Positions 11,047-22,081 of a stretch of DNA of 64,000 nucleotides are shown one piece after another. A program made the translations under genes and the position numbers. The notes beneath the pieces are model-generated. The model had not been told where the DNA came from. It ran no database searches and saw only the letters and a list, made by a program, of their open reading frames with translations. Source of the stretch: Fragilaria crotonensis (lineage: Eukaryota > Bacillariophyta > Fragilariophyceae > Fragilariales > Fragilariaceae); NCBI GenBank assembly GCA_022925895.1, contig JAKSYS010000013.1, positions 62,001 through 126,000 on the forward strand, in the 5' to 3' direction. Positions within the stretch are counted from its first letter, which is position 1. Each line of letters begins with the position of its first letter.

Positions 11047-11759
11047 TTATCGGTAGTCCGCCTCTTTTGAAAGCTTCTTTGTCTCCTTGTCAGCCTCCTC
11101 TTCGTCCTTCTCGTGAACCTTCTTTTCCTTTTTCTTGGCGCCCTTGGGCTCCTTGGTTTCACCGTCTTCCTTCTTTTCGCCCTTCTTTCCCTTGTCTTCC
11201 TTCTTTTCGCCCTTCTCTCCCTTCTTTCCCTTGTCATCCTTCTCTTCGCCCTTCTCACCCTTCTTTCCCTTGTCATCCTTCTCGTCGCCCTTCTCACCCT
11301 TCTTGTCATCCTTCTCTTCTCCCTTCTCTCCCTTGTCGTCCTTCTTTCCCTTTTCATCCTTCTCTTCGCCCTTCGCACCCTTCTTGTCATCCTTCTTTTC
11401 TTCCTTGTCGTCCTTCTTTCCCTTGTCATCCTTCTTTCCGCCCTTCTTTCCCTTATCATCCTTCTTCTCGTCCTTCTTTCCCTTGTCATCCTTCTTCTCG
11501 TCCTTCTTTCCGCCCTTCTTTCCTTGTCATCCTTCTTTTCGTCCTTCTTTTCGCCTTCTTTCCCTTGTCATCCTTCTTTTCGTCCTTCTTTCGCCCTTCT
11601 TTCCTTGTCATCCTTCTTTTCGTCCTTCGTTTCGCCCTTCTTTCCCTTGTCCTCCTTTTCTGTGTCCTTCTCCTCTTTCACTTCCTTTTCATCCTTCTCT
11701 CGCCCTTCTTTCCCTTCCATCGACGATTTCGTAGCTTTCAAGTACTCTTGGAAAAGCAT
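11047..11759 (-). CDS. Lys/Glu/Asp-rich tandem-repeat protein (frame broken in the repeats)
   Basis: The minus strand starts [13 protein letters not shown] and runs into charged repeats of the type [14 protein letters not shown], built on a CCTTCTTTCCCTTGTCATCC-like DNA unit. The last block contains [15 protein letters not shown] and ends with [10 protein letters not shown] at a TAA (11049–11047). The first and last blocks lie in different frames, so at least one single-base length change sits in the repeat tract; several units differ by one C or T. All other frames over this tract give absurd Leu/Ser/Phe- or Arg-rich peptides and are shadows. The protein would be highly charged and probably disordered. 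No known domain. Function unknown. Confidence 0.5.
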
Positions 11760-12992
11760 TAAAGGCAGTCAGAGCACCGCGGTTGTCAGCATTGCCAGCC
11801 GCAGGTCTCATTTAAATTCGTTGGTTTCGTGAGCTGCTATATGCCTCCGACGAAGACGTAGCATTGTGTACTGTTTGTACAGTTCAGTATAGCAGTAGTG
11901 CAGTACCAGGTGGTGTAACAGACGCACGCACTGAAACTAGTCATCGCTTACGGAATGCAGTATGACATATATTAGGTATGAGACAGTATTCATTTGATCA
12001 ACCCGAGTGGTTTCGTGACGCTGTTTATTATATATATATATGTTGTTCGTTCGGTGGAACGTTCTTTTATGTTTGTTCAGAAATGGTTTGACATCCCACA
12101 TGGAATTAAGCGAAGCATTCGTATTTGTAACGCATACTCAATTTGTTTTATTTATCGTGAATGAATGTATCATAAGGCTGTCACGCCCGTTGTATAAGGA
12201 AACGCATGAACGTCTTAACGTTTTTACATAACATGCAATGGCCATGTTCATGTTTATCACTTTTTTACAATCGGTGGCCGTTTCGTAAGTACCGTAATCT
12301 AGAGTTTACCTACTGTGCTGAACGTTCACAGGCGCGCCGAGTGTCTTGGATGCGTCGTACGCGTTTTCGCCAAATTTGATTGAAACACTATAGAATTAAA
12401 GAAGTCCGAGTATGTCCGCATTCTCTTTCGTGTGTATCACACGAGCCCAAAACGAATCTATGTGTACTTAATTACCAGTTGCTACAGTATGCTAACCTAC
12501 GTAATGTACAAGTATCATACGAAGTACAGTCGGTAAACGCAATGCATGGCGTATTGCCACGTGGTAGTTTTTGTGTTCGTGTCTTCGTTGCTCTGAGTGT
12601 ACTGTACTGGAGTACTCGGACTTGAAGTACTGAATAGTATTGACAATTAAAATACCGCGATTCGCCTTGCTTCCATCCTTCCATCGAAATCGAATCACAC
12701 CTTTGGCTCCAGAAGTCGTAGTCATCACATGAAGAATCTTTCCGATGTGAGGCCATAACACAGCAATCAGCAAGAAAGACATCCGAAATCGGCAAGTCAG
12801 TCGTATACGTACAACATCTTGTGTTGTTCTGGCTTTGACTGTTGCTTAGGCTATTGTGTTCGATAAAGTGCTGCTTCGCCTGAGTTGAGCAATCACCTAT
12901 CACCTATCAGCAATCAATACAGTCATCGGAAGACAGGACGACTGGAAGCCTGAAAGAATTCTAAAACAACAAAACAATCAACAATACAGGAC
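11760..12992. other. Intergenic with an old copy of the 690-bp repeat family
   Basis: About 11865–12012 is a diverged copy of the repeat seen at 19054–19393 and 61950–62292; shared words include GTGTACTGTTTGTACAGTTC and GAGACAGTATTCATTTGATC. A short (TA)n run lies near 12030. The remainder shows no gene. The last few hundred bases should contain the promoter of the ERO1 fusion gene, but no motif stands out. Confidence 0.5.
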
Positions 12993-13685
12993 ATGTGGTC
13001 ATCTACGCGAAACATGAGAAACCGAAAAGAGTCACGAGGAAACATCCTCTTGCTTATCCTGAGTACAGCCCTGCTTGCGACACAGATCCTCCCGATCCAC
13101 GCAATTCCAATTGGCGCTGACATTGCACCATACAATCTTGAAGTTGCATTCCGTCCTAATGGACGAATTCCCGAATCACATTGCAACGTGGAAGACTTGG
13201 AGATCGCCAACGATTCGCAATTGTACTCTATTTTACAAGAATTGAAAAAGACAAACTTTTTCCGAAATTTTGTTGTTGATCTTGATCAAAAGTGTCCCCT
13301 TTCGAATAACTTTGGGACTGCAGCTGCAGCTGCACATGCGACTCATTCAAAGACACCAGATGACTCTGGAATACAACATACATCTCACGAGCAGCAACTG
13401 CAACCACATGAAGACGTAGAACAAGATGGGGACACAACTTGTGCGTCAGCAGGCATTCCCGATCTCGATCCAGACGCTGAACCCGCTTGTCATGTCCAGA
13501 CAGATGATCCATTTGGTCAAGCCGCCTTTGCCGGTGTTCCAAATCAGTTGTCTTCCACAGCCAATTCGGTTTCTACGACGACTGCTTCAACTAGTGCTAG
13601 TACGTCGTCGTCGTCGTCGTCGTCGTCAGGAACGACGAGCGGAGCGCAGCTGGAAGAACCTGCCACGTCGGACCCGATAGGATCA

Positions 13686-13745
<60 letters not shown>

Positions 13746-16735
13746 GATTCGGACGAAGCATTTGAATGCACAGGCGGGGAAGGACTTGACATGGATGACG
13801 ACGATGAACCCCTCTGTGAATTGAATCGCAGTGATTACACCCAACCCATTCGTTCCTTCCTAGCCATGGCGCTGGCATCAATTCGTTCATTGGGATGGGA
13901 GTCAGAATCGCAACGCGAGACATACCAATGGACCAAAGAAACGAATCCAGTTGTCACCGACTATGAATGCGATGAAAACGGGCAATTACCAGATGCCTTT
14001 TGGCATGATATGTGTGCCTCAATTTCTCACGGCGACTCGTCAAAGGCTGTTAATCTGATGCTCAATCCAGAGCGCAACACTGGGTACAACGGAACCCACA
14101 TCTGGAATGCCATTTATCAGGAAAACTGTTTGGCGAATGGCGATGCTTGCTACGAGGAACGCGTATTGTATCGTCTTCTCAGCGGACTCCACACCTCCAC
14201 CACCCTTGGCATTGTCAAAAACTACTATCCACCGTCAAAGCGAAAGAATCGCACGAATTGGGAACCAAACCCTGAGCTCTTTATGGAAAAGTTTCAAAGA
14301 CATGAAGATCATTTGCGCAATTTGCACTTCTCGTACGTGGTGCTGTTACGCGCCTTGAAGAAGGCTTCCGGTTTTCTGAGTCATTACGAAATCAAAAGCG
14401 GCAACATTGTGGACGATGAACTGACCTCCCGACTGTTGAAGAGGCTGTTGGATTCAGATATTCTCGAGTCGTGTCAACCCGTCTTTTCAGCGTTTGATGA
14501 AAGGCTCATGTTCGCCGGGTCCGAGTCGCTGGCGTTGCAGCAGAACTTCAAAGGGGTCTTTCACAACATTTCAAGCATCTTCGATTGCGTGCAGTGCCAA
14601 CAGTGCAAGTTGCACGGTAAAATGTCCATGCTGGGATACGGTGCGGCTCTGAAAATTCTATTCATGAAGAATAGCGAAACCTACCCATTGACTCGAAACG
14701 AAGTCGTTGCCTTTATCAATACAGTGGCAAAGTTTTCGGAGGCGCTCCGGGACGTTCGCGAGTTGACTACTCTTTACTGGCAAAAGACCGCCATCCAAGT
14801 CCCCCCAATCATTGATAGTAAGCCTGTGCTGATTGATGCTGCCGTTGGTTTGATTGCCAGTCTGGCCCGACAAGGAAAGATTGATGAAGATCGGGAAGCT
14901 CGACTCGTCGCTCTTGCCTTTCAAGGAGACGAAAACATTTTACTCTTGTTCAAACACTACGGAACCAATGTTGACAAGTTCTTGAGCCTCTCGGCGTCCC
15001 TGGTCGAAAAGCCAGTCGACGACACTCCTGATGCGATCATCGTTGGGTCTGGATTGGCTGGCTTAGCTGCGGCCCTGAATCTTCTGGATAGGGGAGGTAC
15101 CGTGACCATTGTGGAAAAAGAGCACCTGCTGGGCGGCAATTCCAACAAAGCTTCCTCGGGTATCAACGCTTGTTGTCCCAATGACAATGAATATGGTGAT
15201 TTTCTGGAAGCCTTCCGCAACGATACCATTCGTTCCGCTGGATCCGCCGTTCGTCCCGAGTTAGTTGACGTCTTGGTGAAGAACTCGGGCTCTGCCGTCA
15301 CTTGGTTGAAGGAGCGAGCTGGTGTTGACCTGTCGTTACTTGCCCAACTAGGAGGGCACTCGTACAAGCGCACTCATCGACCGTCGAATGGAATGGCTGG
15401 TGCCGAAATCATTTATGGAGTTCAGAAGGCTGTGAAAAGCGTATGAAAAAATTGGCAAAGCCAACATTATAGTCGACACTCAAGTCACGTCGCTCATAAC
15501 TGATGCTGACACAGGTCGTGTCACGGGCATCAATGCCATGGGCAAGAATGGGAATGTCGTGCAGTTGCATGCCACCAATGTGGTCTTGGCCACAGGTGGT
15601 TTCGCAGCGGACCGTAGTTCCGGATCTTACCTTGAAAAGTATCGCCCTGAGCTATTGGACATGCCAACTACCGCAGGAGCCTTTTCGACAGGCGATGGTA
15701 TCTCACTGGCGACAACATTGGGTGCTGGTATTGTTGACATGGAAAAGGTACAGATCCATCCCACGGGATGGGTTGATCCTAAAGATCCTGACAACAAGAG
15801 CAAGGTCTTGGCAGCTGAATTAATGCGGGGTGTGGGTGGTGTCCTGATAAACTCACAAGGCAAACGATTCTGCAACGAATTGGGCACTCGCGCTTACGTC
15901 ACAGACAAGATGCTGTCGCATGACGCCCACTATGCGGCAACGAAGGAATGGGACAAGGCTGCGCCAATCCCGACATTTTCTCTTGTACTGGCGTCCTCAG
16001 CCGCCGAAGACGGCAATAAGCATGTCGATCACTATGCGCACAAGGGACTTCTCCAGAGACTAGAGGGCATACAGGCGTTAGCAGATTGGGATGGGGTGCG
16101 ATAGTGAGGTCCTTCGAGAGACGTATGCATCGTACGCCCAAAGTGCTGCGGTTGGGAGAGACGAATTCGGAAAGGCTTCATTCCGCGGTCTTCCGAGCAG
16201 CGATGTGGACAACGAAGTGTTCTATGCAGGCACCGTCACACCTGTTCTGCACTACTGCATGGGAGGTATTGCGATTGATACTGAAGGTAGTGTTCTTAAT
16301 GAAGACGGAATGCACATCGAAGGTCTGCATGCGGCTGGCGAAGTCACTGGAGGAGTTCATGGCAATAACCGACTCGGTGGCAACTCGTTGCTTGAGTGTA
16401 CTGTATTTGGTACAATTGTTGGGCAAAAGCTTCCCATCAAACAACGAACTGCAAACATCGTAGCGTCCAGTAATGAAGGCGTGAAACATGTCATCGAGAA
16501 GAAGGATCGGAATGTCACCATGGATGAAGTGCGGCAACACAACACTGACGACGATTGCTGGGTTGTCATTCACGGTGTCGTCTACGATTTGACTGATTTT
16601 GCGGAAGAACACCCCGGTGGAGCGGAGTCCGTCCGCGTTCTGGCCGGTCAAGACGGTACTGAGGCATTTGCGGCCATTCATAACCAGCAGATCATGGACG
16701 ATTTCCAGGATGAGAGGATCGGAGTACTGGTATAA
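12993..16735 (+). CDS. ERO1–fumarate reductase–cytochrome b5 fusion protein (two downstream frame breaks)
   Basis: A predicted signal peptide or anchor (about residues 18–37) precedes an ERO1 domain. ERO1 marks are LMLNPERNTGYNGTHIW, AIYQENC, the FAD-contacting SGLHTST, and CVQCQQC at residues 532–538, then GYGAALKILF. ERO1 oxidises protein disulfide isomerase in the ER. A helical linker (about 605–675) leads into a flavoprotein fold with GSGLAG at 685–690. Fumarate-reductase active-site motifs follow: QIHPTGW, RFCNELGTR, HYCMGG and NNRLGGNSL. The C-terminus is a cytochrome b5 domain with EEHPGG and AFAAIH as heme-ligand histidines. ERO1 and the FAD fold lie in one unbroken 817-codon frame. 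One-base shifts follow at the A4 run 15435–15438 and the G3 run 16088–16090; the paralogue at 51372 shows one base fewer at each. About 1,245 codons in all. In-frame poly-Ser and poly-Ala tracts lie inside the ERO1 part. Confidence 0.88.
13600..13742 (+). repeat. In-frame trinucleotide repeats in the ERO1 domain
   Basis: A TCG run (near 13604–13628) encodes a Ser tract, and a longer run of GCT (near 13688–13741) encodes about 18 alanines. Both keep the frame and lie in a low-complexity insertion between the N-terminal ERO1 segment and its conserved core. They are likely length-variable and disordered. Confidence 0.85.
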
Positions 16736-17118
16736 TCGAGTGTGCATTCCGACTACAGCGATTTGAGTATCGGAGTAACTATGTAAATGGGGCGAATAAA
16801 CATATAGATGAAGCCTCATATTAGAGTTACAATCTTAGATCGGGTACTTTTTCGGTTTTGTCGATAGGGACTGCCTACAAGTATGAAGGGCAGAATTCGC
16901 TCTCACTCATTTGACCACATTCGGCAGCCGTCAAGTCGTGATGCGTCCATTGTGGACTGCAACATTGAAATACTCGCGAAATATCATCACTCTGTTGTAT
17001 CCGAAATTGAAGGATTGAGGCTGCATGCTCATTCCGTGCCAAATCAAGGAGAAGAGCGATGCTTGGGTAACTGCAAAACATGCCAAACTGCCTGCAGAAA
17101 AATTGTGCCGAAAAGTTG
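16736..17118. other. Intergenic, convergent 3' flanks
   Basis: This lies between the stop of the ERO1 fusion gene (+) and the stop of the small membrane protein gene (-). No gene or repeat was recognised. Confidence 0.4.
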
Positions 17119-17676
17119 TCAAGTGGATGAATTGGTTGGTCGGGGAGGTATCTCATCATTGCCATAATTTGTAGAACCAATGGACAGATTCTTCGGCGAG
17201 AGTCCCTCCATCCAATTGTTTTCCGATCCGGTAACTCCTGGCACAGAATCGACATTTGATTTCAACTGCTGCTTGAGCTGACTTGATTCGACAGGTGAAA
17301 CGTTCCAAGTGACAGTATTGGAAAGTTGAGTTCCCAGAACAAGGCAAGACAACAGCAGCACGAAGGTCGTTACACAAATTCGTGCTGTTAGCTTCCTCCG
17401 TTTGCCAAGACATTGACATGCTTGGCATGGAATACCATTTGGAATGCAGTAGTAGTCATTGTCCCGAGTCATGGAAATTGGAATGTTATAGATTCGGTCC
17501 ACCTCTTTATCGTTATTGCGATAGAAACCATCCAACGTATCGCCAACATCAACACTGTCGTTGCAGGGAATATTCACACCAGCAGAATAATGTGTGTGCC
17601 CTAAAGGTGTCTCAAACTTTTGTTGCCGAGACTGGTTCTGATCATTGATTTTGGAGAGGACTTGAAATGTTTCCAT
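17119..17676 (-). CDS. Hypothetical single-pass membrane protein
   Basis: This 185-codon frame encodes a polar N-terminal half containing a CQACQC cluster (about residues 84–89), a basic stretch (GKRRKL), one strongly hydrophobic segment (about 100–118) and a Ser/Pro/Asn-rich tail. No signal peptide precedes the segment, and the positive charges before it suggest N-in topology. The Cys cluster beside the membrane could be palmitoylated. I do not recognise a family. It counts as a gene because of its length, its ordered layout and the absence of a better frame on either strand. Confidence 0.5.
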   Translation of the reverse strand: METFQVLSKINDQNQSRQQKFETPLGHTHYSAGVNIPCNDSVDVGDTLDGFYRNNDKEVDRIYNIPISMTRDNDYYCIPNGIPCQACQCLGKRRKLTARICVTTFVLLLSCLVLGTQLSNTVTWNVSPVESSQLKQQLKSNVDSVPGVTGSENNWMEGLSPKNLSIGSTNYGNDEIPPRPTNSST

Positions 17677-18700
17677 CTTTTCAGATCAGTCAATGATTTA
17701 AATCGGTTGGTCAAAGTCAGGTCTTATGAAAAGTACGTTTCATGGATCACCGCTTGTGGCAATGTAATCGGAATCTTCGAAGGGATGTGGCTGATGATGA
17801 TAGTTCAGACATGGGTTTAACTAATCAGTATTCAGAGTAAAGACGGTTAGGGGAAGACTTGCGCTATTGCAGAGGGCGTTGCAGGCACAGACAGCGACAT
17901 GAGCAGCGTTGCGTGATTGTCCTTGACTGTGAACAGCACTTACCATCATGATCGTTGCCGTCCATATCAGGCTGATAAGTATAGACTCAATCTCCGGTGT
18001 CGGTTGCAAATTGCAACAGTGGACAGTGGAGTATTTAGACCAGTACCATACTTGTACAGTGGCGTGCAGTCCAATCCTGGAGTGCGCTCTACATGTCGAG
18101 TACCAGCACTGGATTACTCCGTACACCGTACTGTGGACTATGGACCAGGGATTGGAAGTAAATAACCACCGGTACCGGTAACCAAATACCGATGGTATTA
18201 TACTGTACCACTACTGTGATTTTTAAAATGCCCAATAACTGGTTACCTGAGAGTTGCAATATACCAACCAGTAACCAAGACCCTTGGTAATTTTCTACTG
18301 AGTTTAGTCGGTAGTATTTTGAATTCCGGTGTTCGGGAATACCAGTCGGAATTTCCATAAATGTTCTGTCCTGCATCAGTGTGTTTACGGTTCATTTCTG
18401 TACTGTAGTACTGAAGTTTACTGTTACTGTAGTGTTTTTACAACCATTATACCTACCGGACGAAACCAATGGAACCGAGTAAGTACTGCGATTCGAAAAA
18501 TGAAGAGAAGTTATATTCATACCGGACTGAAGGATTTTTCAATACCAAAATACCTCCCAGTGCAACAGCACAATACCATTCTACCTACTGGAGGACTGTA
18601 ATACCAGATTCAACGTGGGACAGTATTATTTTTCCAATCCCTGCTATGGACTATGAACCCATGCTCGAGCAATAGGGTAATGCGTCCATGCATATATATT
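17677..18700. other. Intergenic, AGTACC/TACCGGTA-rich
   Basis: I see no gene. The stretch is dense in short palindromic words such as ACCGGTACCGGT and in repeats of ACCAGTA/TACTGG type, like other spacers in the window. Confidence 0.4.
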
Positions 18701-18725
18701 ATCCTACTCCTTTTTAAATTTGGTT

Positions 18726-18767
<42 letters not shown>

Positions 18768-19393
18768 TGTTACGGAGTATGACCACTCTGGGGTACTGTT
18801 GTACTGTTACGTGGATTACATGTACTACAGGTCTACAGTACATAAATCGACGGTAATTTATGTTGAAACGACAGTGTCCTACATTACTGTAGTACAGTAC
18901 TGTAGGAATTCAAAGCTACTGGACGGAATAGTCATCGAATTTGCTGTAAACAGGTTGTTTCACAAATGCTACTGTAAACACCAGTATGTATCATACGCCT
19001 CCGATCAGTTGTGAGGAACCCACTACTAGTATGTTATTATATGACACTATGCATAGTGGGTACCTCCCAATTGGTCGGACTTCTGGAATACGGCGTGTAC
19101 GGTATGGGTTGTGCACGGTTGTGTGTACTGTTTGTACAGTTCAGTACTATACGCAAGTAGTGCAGTACCCCAGAGTGGTCATACTCCGTAACAGACGCAC
19201 GCACTGACGCAACTACGTATATGCAAATCTTACCGACATCTCTTACGGAGTACTCCAGTATGCATGTATGACATTTATGCTCCGAGTATGAGACAGTATT
19301 CATTTGATCCAGTACCCCAGAGTGGTCATACTCCGTAACAGACGGACGCACGCACTCACACACGCACACAATTAATTTATAATATAGTAGGAT
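18701..19393. mobile_element. Nonautonomous TIR/foldback element with GT-microsatellite arm
   Basis: The left arm (18701–18799) reads ATCCTACT, then a (GT)n microsatellite, then CTGTTACGGAGTATGACC and ACTCTGGGGTACTG. The right arm (about 19298–19393) is its inverse, ending in AGTAGGAT. A further internal copy of the CCCCAGAGTGGTCATACTCC block lies near 19168. The right 340 bp (19054–19393) recur at 61950–62292 with high identity, and an old copy lies near 11865. There is no coding capacity. A target-site duplication could not be fixed. The superfamily is unknown. Confidence 0.65.
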
Positions 19394-19599
19394 ATGTTCA
19401 TATTGGCGGCAAGAACAACAGGGATTTTTGAAAGAGCCTGGTTTGGCCTCTTTTTGAAATACACTTTTTTGCTGATGTCGACCCCGAACTACGGATGCAC
19501 ATTTCAAGGTTCGATAAGTGCAACAATTCAAGCGATGAATGATCGTTCGAACAACGCATTATAAGAGTCCAATAGAGAGTGCACCTACTCCTTCTATGA

Positions 19600-21965
19600 T
19601 TGATATCTCGCCTGTCCCCTTCTCAAATAAGCATGGCATCTGTAACAGCATCCAAGGCAAAGAGACCTAGAATTTCCACAGACGTCGATACGATCGCTCC
19701 TCCTACCCATGCAAGCCCTTGCAAGTGGCTTGACCAACTCAAGTTGTTGCTGCCCATTGAAACACCAACAAGGTTACTCCTTCCGAAGAGTCTCACGAAC
19801 GCAAAGATTAAACTTTCGCTTCATGAGACAAAACGCTTATTTGATGACCACGGGTTTAGGTCGAGTTTAGTTACGTCGCCAAGGCCCGCACTCAGCATTT
19901 ATTTGGAGTCGTGCAAGGTGGACCACAATAAAGATTTTGAGTCGTCATTGCTATTGTCGAATGGGAGAACTTTTCTCCTTGCCATGCTTGGCATGCATCC
20001 TGAACAGATGGAGCTCGAGCATGCTTTCAAAACATACATTCACTCCATGTACATTTTCAGGATGTTTGTCTTGTCTTTGCGTCGCACTTGTCCCACGGCA
20101 CTAGAGGGTGTAAATGAGGGCGATAGCATTAATAAGATTTTCGAGGATTATTCTCAAGGGATTCAAGGACTCACAAACAACAATCCTGGCTCTGTAGATT
20201 TCACAACGGAGGCATCTACTTTAATTTCAAATATTTGCCAGGTGGATACTCGGTTCAGGATCGATCAACGACAAAACGAGTACCGTCGTGTTCAGCTATT
20301 GAATTCAACCTTTTCAAATGCGCTTCTGCAGCTGTTTCTAGACTTTCACGAGAGTTGTATCCAAGACATCTTGTATCAACCATCACCTACCAGCCCAGCG
20401 TATGAACGCATTACCATTTTTCTGCACGATCCCGAAGAGTCGACTCAACGACCACCGTCGTTCATCTTTCTTCCATCACTCAATACAATTCTGACAAAGG
20501 CGTTGACACTGTTGTTGACGATGCTATGCAATGTTTCTGGCGTTTTGTCATGAAATTTGGATACGTTTGCATGCCTTTCATCAAACTTCAAATGTCACCC
20601 CATCTCAGGGCGTATTTCAAGACAGGACTGGTGCCCAATCCACACACTCCAATGTCCATAAAGGCTCATTTCCAGCCCACCTATCCATTATCATTCTATC
20701 TATGGGGTTGTGCTGGCAGTGGAAAGTCTAGCCTGGTCCGAATTTTCCCTCTCGCCCTCCAAGCCACTATAGCCGATGTTGCGGATCCCGAACTGTCTGT
20801 GCAATTCGTGAAGCAGACTCTCAACAAACCACGATCCGATTTGGATCTGGAGCTGACGGCACGCCCAAACAATAACGACATGTCCCTCATGAGCATCATT
20901 CAGAGTCGTCGCATGACCTTGGCCCAATCCAAACCGGGCTTGGTTGTTGTTCACATGGAAGAAATGCCCAACTCAGCACCACAGCGTGATCCGAATCAAG
21001 TAGAGGTCTGCCAAATACTGAGTCAGCGTTTCTCGGGCCGGAACAGTGACTACGTAGAGAAAATTGTGGCGCCACCTCGAAACTCGACTCGACGTGGGAT
21101 TTGCAATGATGCGTCACTCGTCTTGCTGTTCACATCCAATTATGAATTACACGAGGCAGGGGAGCTGGCCTTGAAGAAATTATTCTTGTTGTCGAACCTC
21201 GTCACTGTGGAGATGCCATTTCTATCTGGAAAGGATCGGAAGGATTTCGCACTTTGTTATATGCAACAATGCATTTTCGATAGTTTGGCGAAATTGCACC
21301 CAACAAGCAAATTAATTATGGACATCGATTTCGGAGATGGTGACACTCGACCTTTGGTCCGGCACATTCGCATGCTTGCTCACTTTGTCTCCACTCTCTT
21401 GAAATGCAACGATAGCACACCCACCATTGTCATCCAGCAGAGTGGAAATCGCTGCATAGTTGAGGCAGGCTCACAGTCCGTCGAACTCACGATTGGATAC
21501 ATGGGCATATCGTTTCCCAAGGTGCCCCGAGTGTTCGATGCAAGGGCAGTCGAAGTGATGCATCGTATAGATCAAAAAGAATATGCGGAGGAGTTGTATC
21601 AAGTGCTCGAATGCTTCTTTACCAAAGCCTTGGCCCCGGCGGTGGTAGTATCCAACAATGGCCAACTTATTGCTGCGCTGGTCGCAGCTATTGCTGAGTG
21701 CAAAGGCGTACGCTGTCTCCAGTCCATCGGCGTCTCCGAATGTAAAATGATGAAATCACTGTACGATTCCAAGCATACTTACAACTTGCGAGATGAAATC
21801 CTCCGAGAGGGACGCGGATCCCACTGCGCTATAGAACTAATCTGTCACAATCAGGATGCTCAGTTGTGCATTCGCGAAATGATCGAAGATTCTCCAAGTA
21901 TGACAGCCTTTCGACTAGTAACAGCGCCCTCTACAAAGCAGGTTTATTCTTTGGTGTCCATGTGA
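19600..21965 (+). CDS. AAA+-like ATPase of unrecognised family (one frame break)
   Basis: The N-terminal frame (19600–20553) and C-terminal frame (from about 20463 to 21965) are shifted by one base between about 20455 and 20530. The N-terminal 290 residues have no recognised domain. The second part has a Walker A loop (WGCAGSGKSS), a hydrophobic strand ending in acidic residues (LVVVHMEE, a Walker B candidate) and LVLLFTSNYE, a sensor-1 candidate. A C-terminal region with LHPTSKLIMDIDFGDGDTRP follows. The gene is convergent with the STAND gene at 22082, with 116 bp between stops. Its 3' part recurs as relics at 25776 and 31868, each again facing a STAND gene. Function unknown; an in-frame ATG at 19633 is an alternative start. 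Confidence 0.65.
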
Positions 21966-22081
21966 TTGGAAAGATCTCGCCAGAGGTCGAAGCCGTGCCT
22001 CCTTGGTGTTATAGCGGAGAAAGGTTTACCAAATTCGAAGCGAACGTCAAGTTGCATCGTGTTGTGCAATTGAACGTTCGT

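Noticed and set aside
11113-11832. Long plus-strand frames rich in Leu/Ser/Phe over the 11-kb repeat
   Set aside because: They are antisense readings of the Lys/Glu-coding repeat; the minus strand has sensible unique ends.
13544-13923. Minus-strand frames with poly-Gln or poly-Ala opposite the ERO1 repeats
   Set aside because: They are shadows of the in-frame trinucleotide repeats of the fusion gene.
12993-15446. The ERO1–reductase join as an assembly chimera
   Set aside because: The frame is continuous through a natural linker that is shared with the stand-alone paralogue, with no repeat or odd junction at the join; kept as a real fusion, though cDNA would be decisive.
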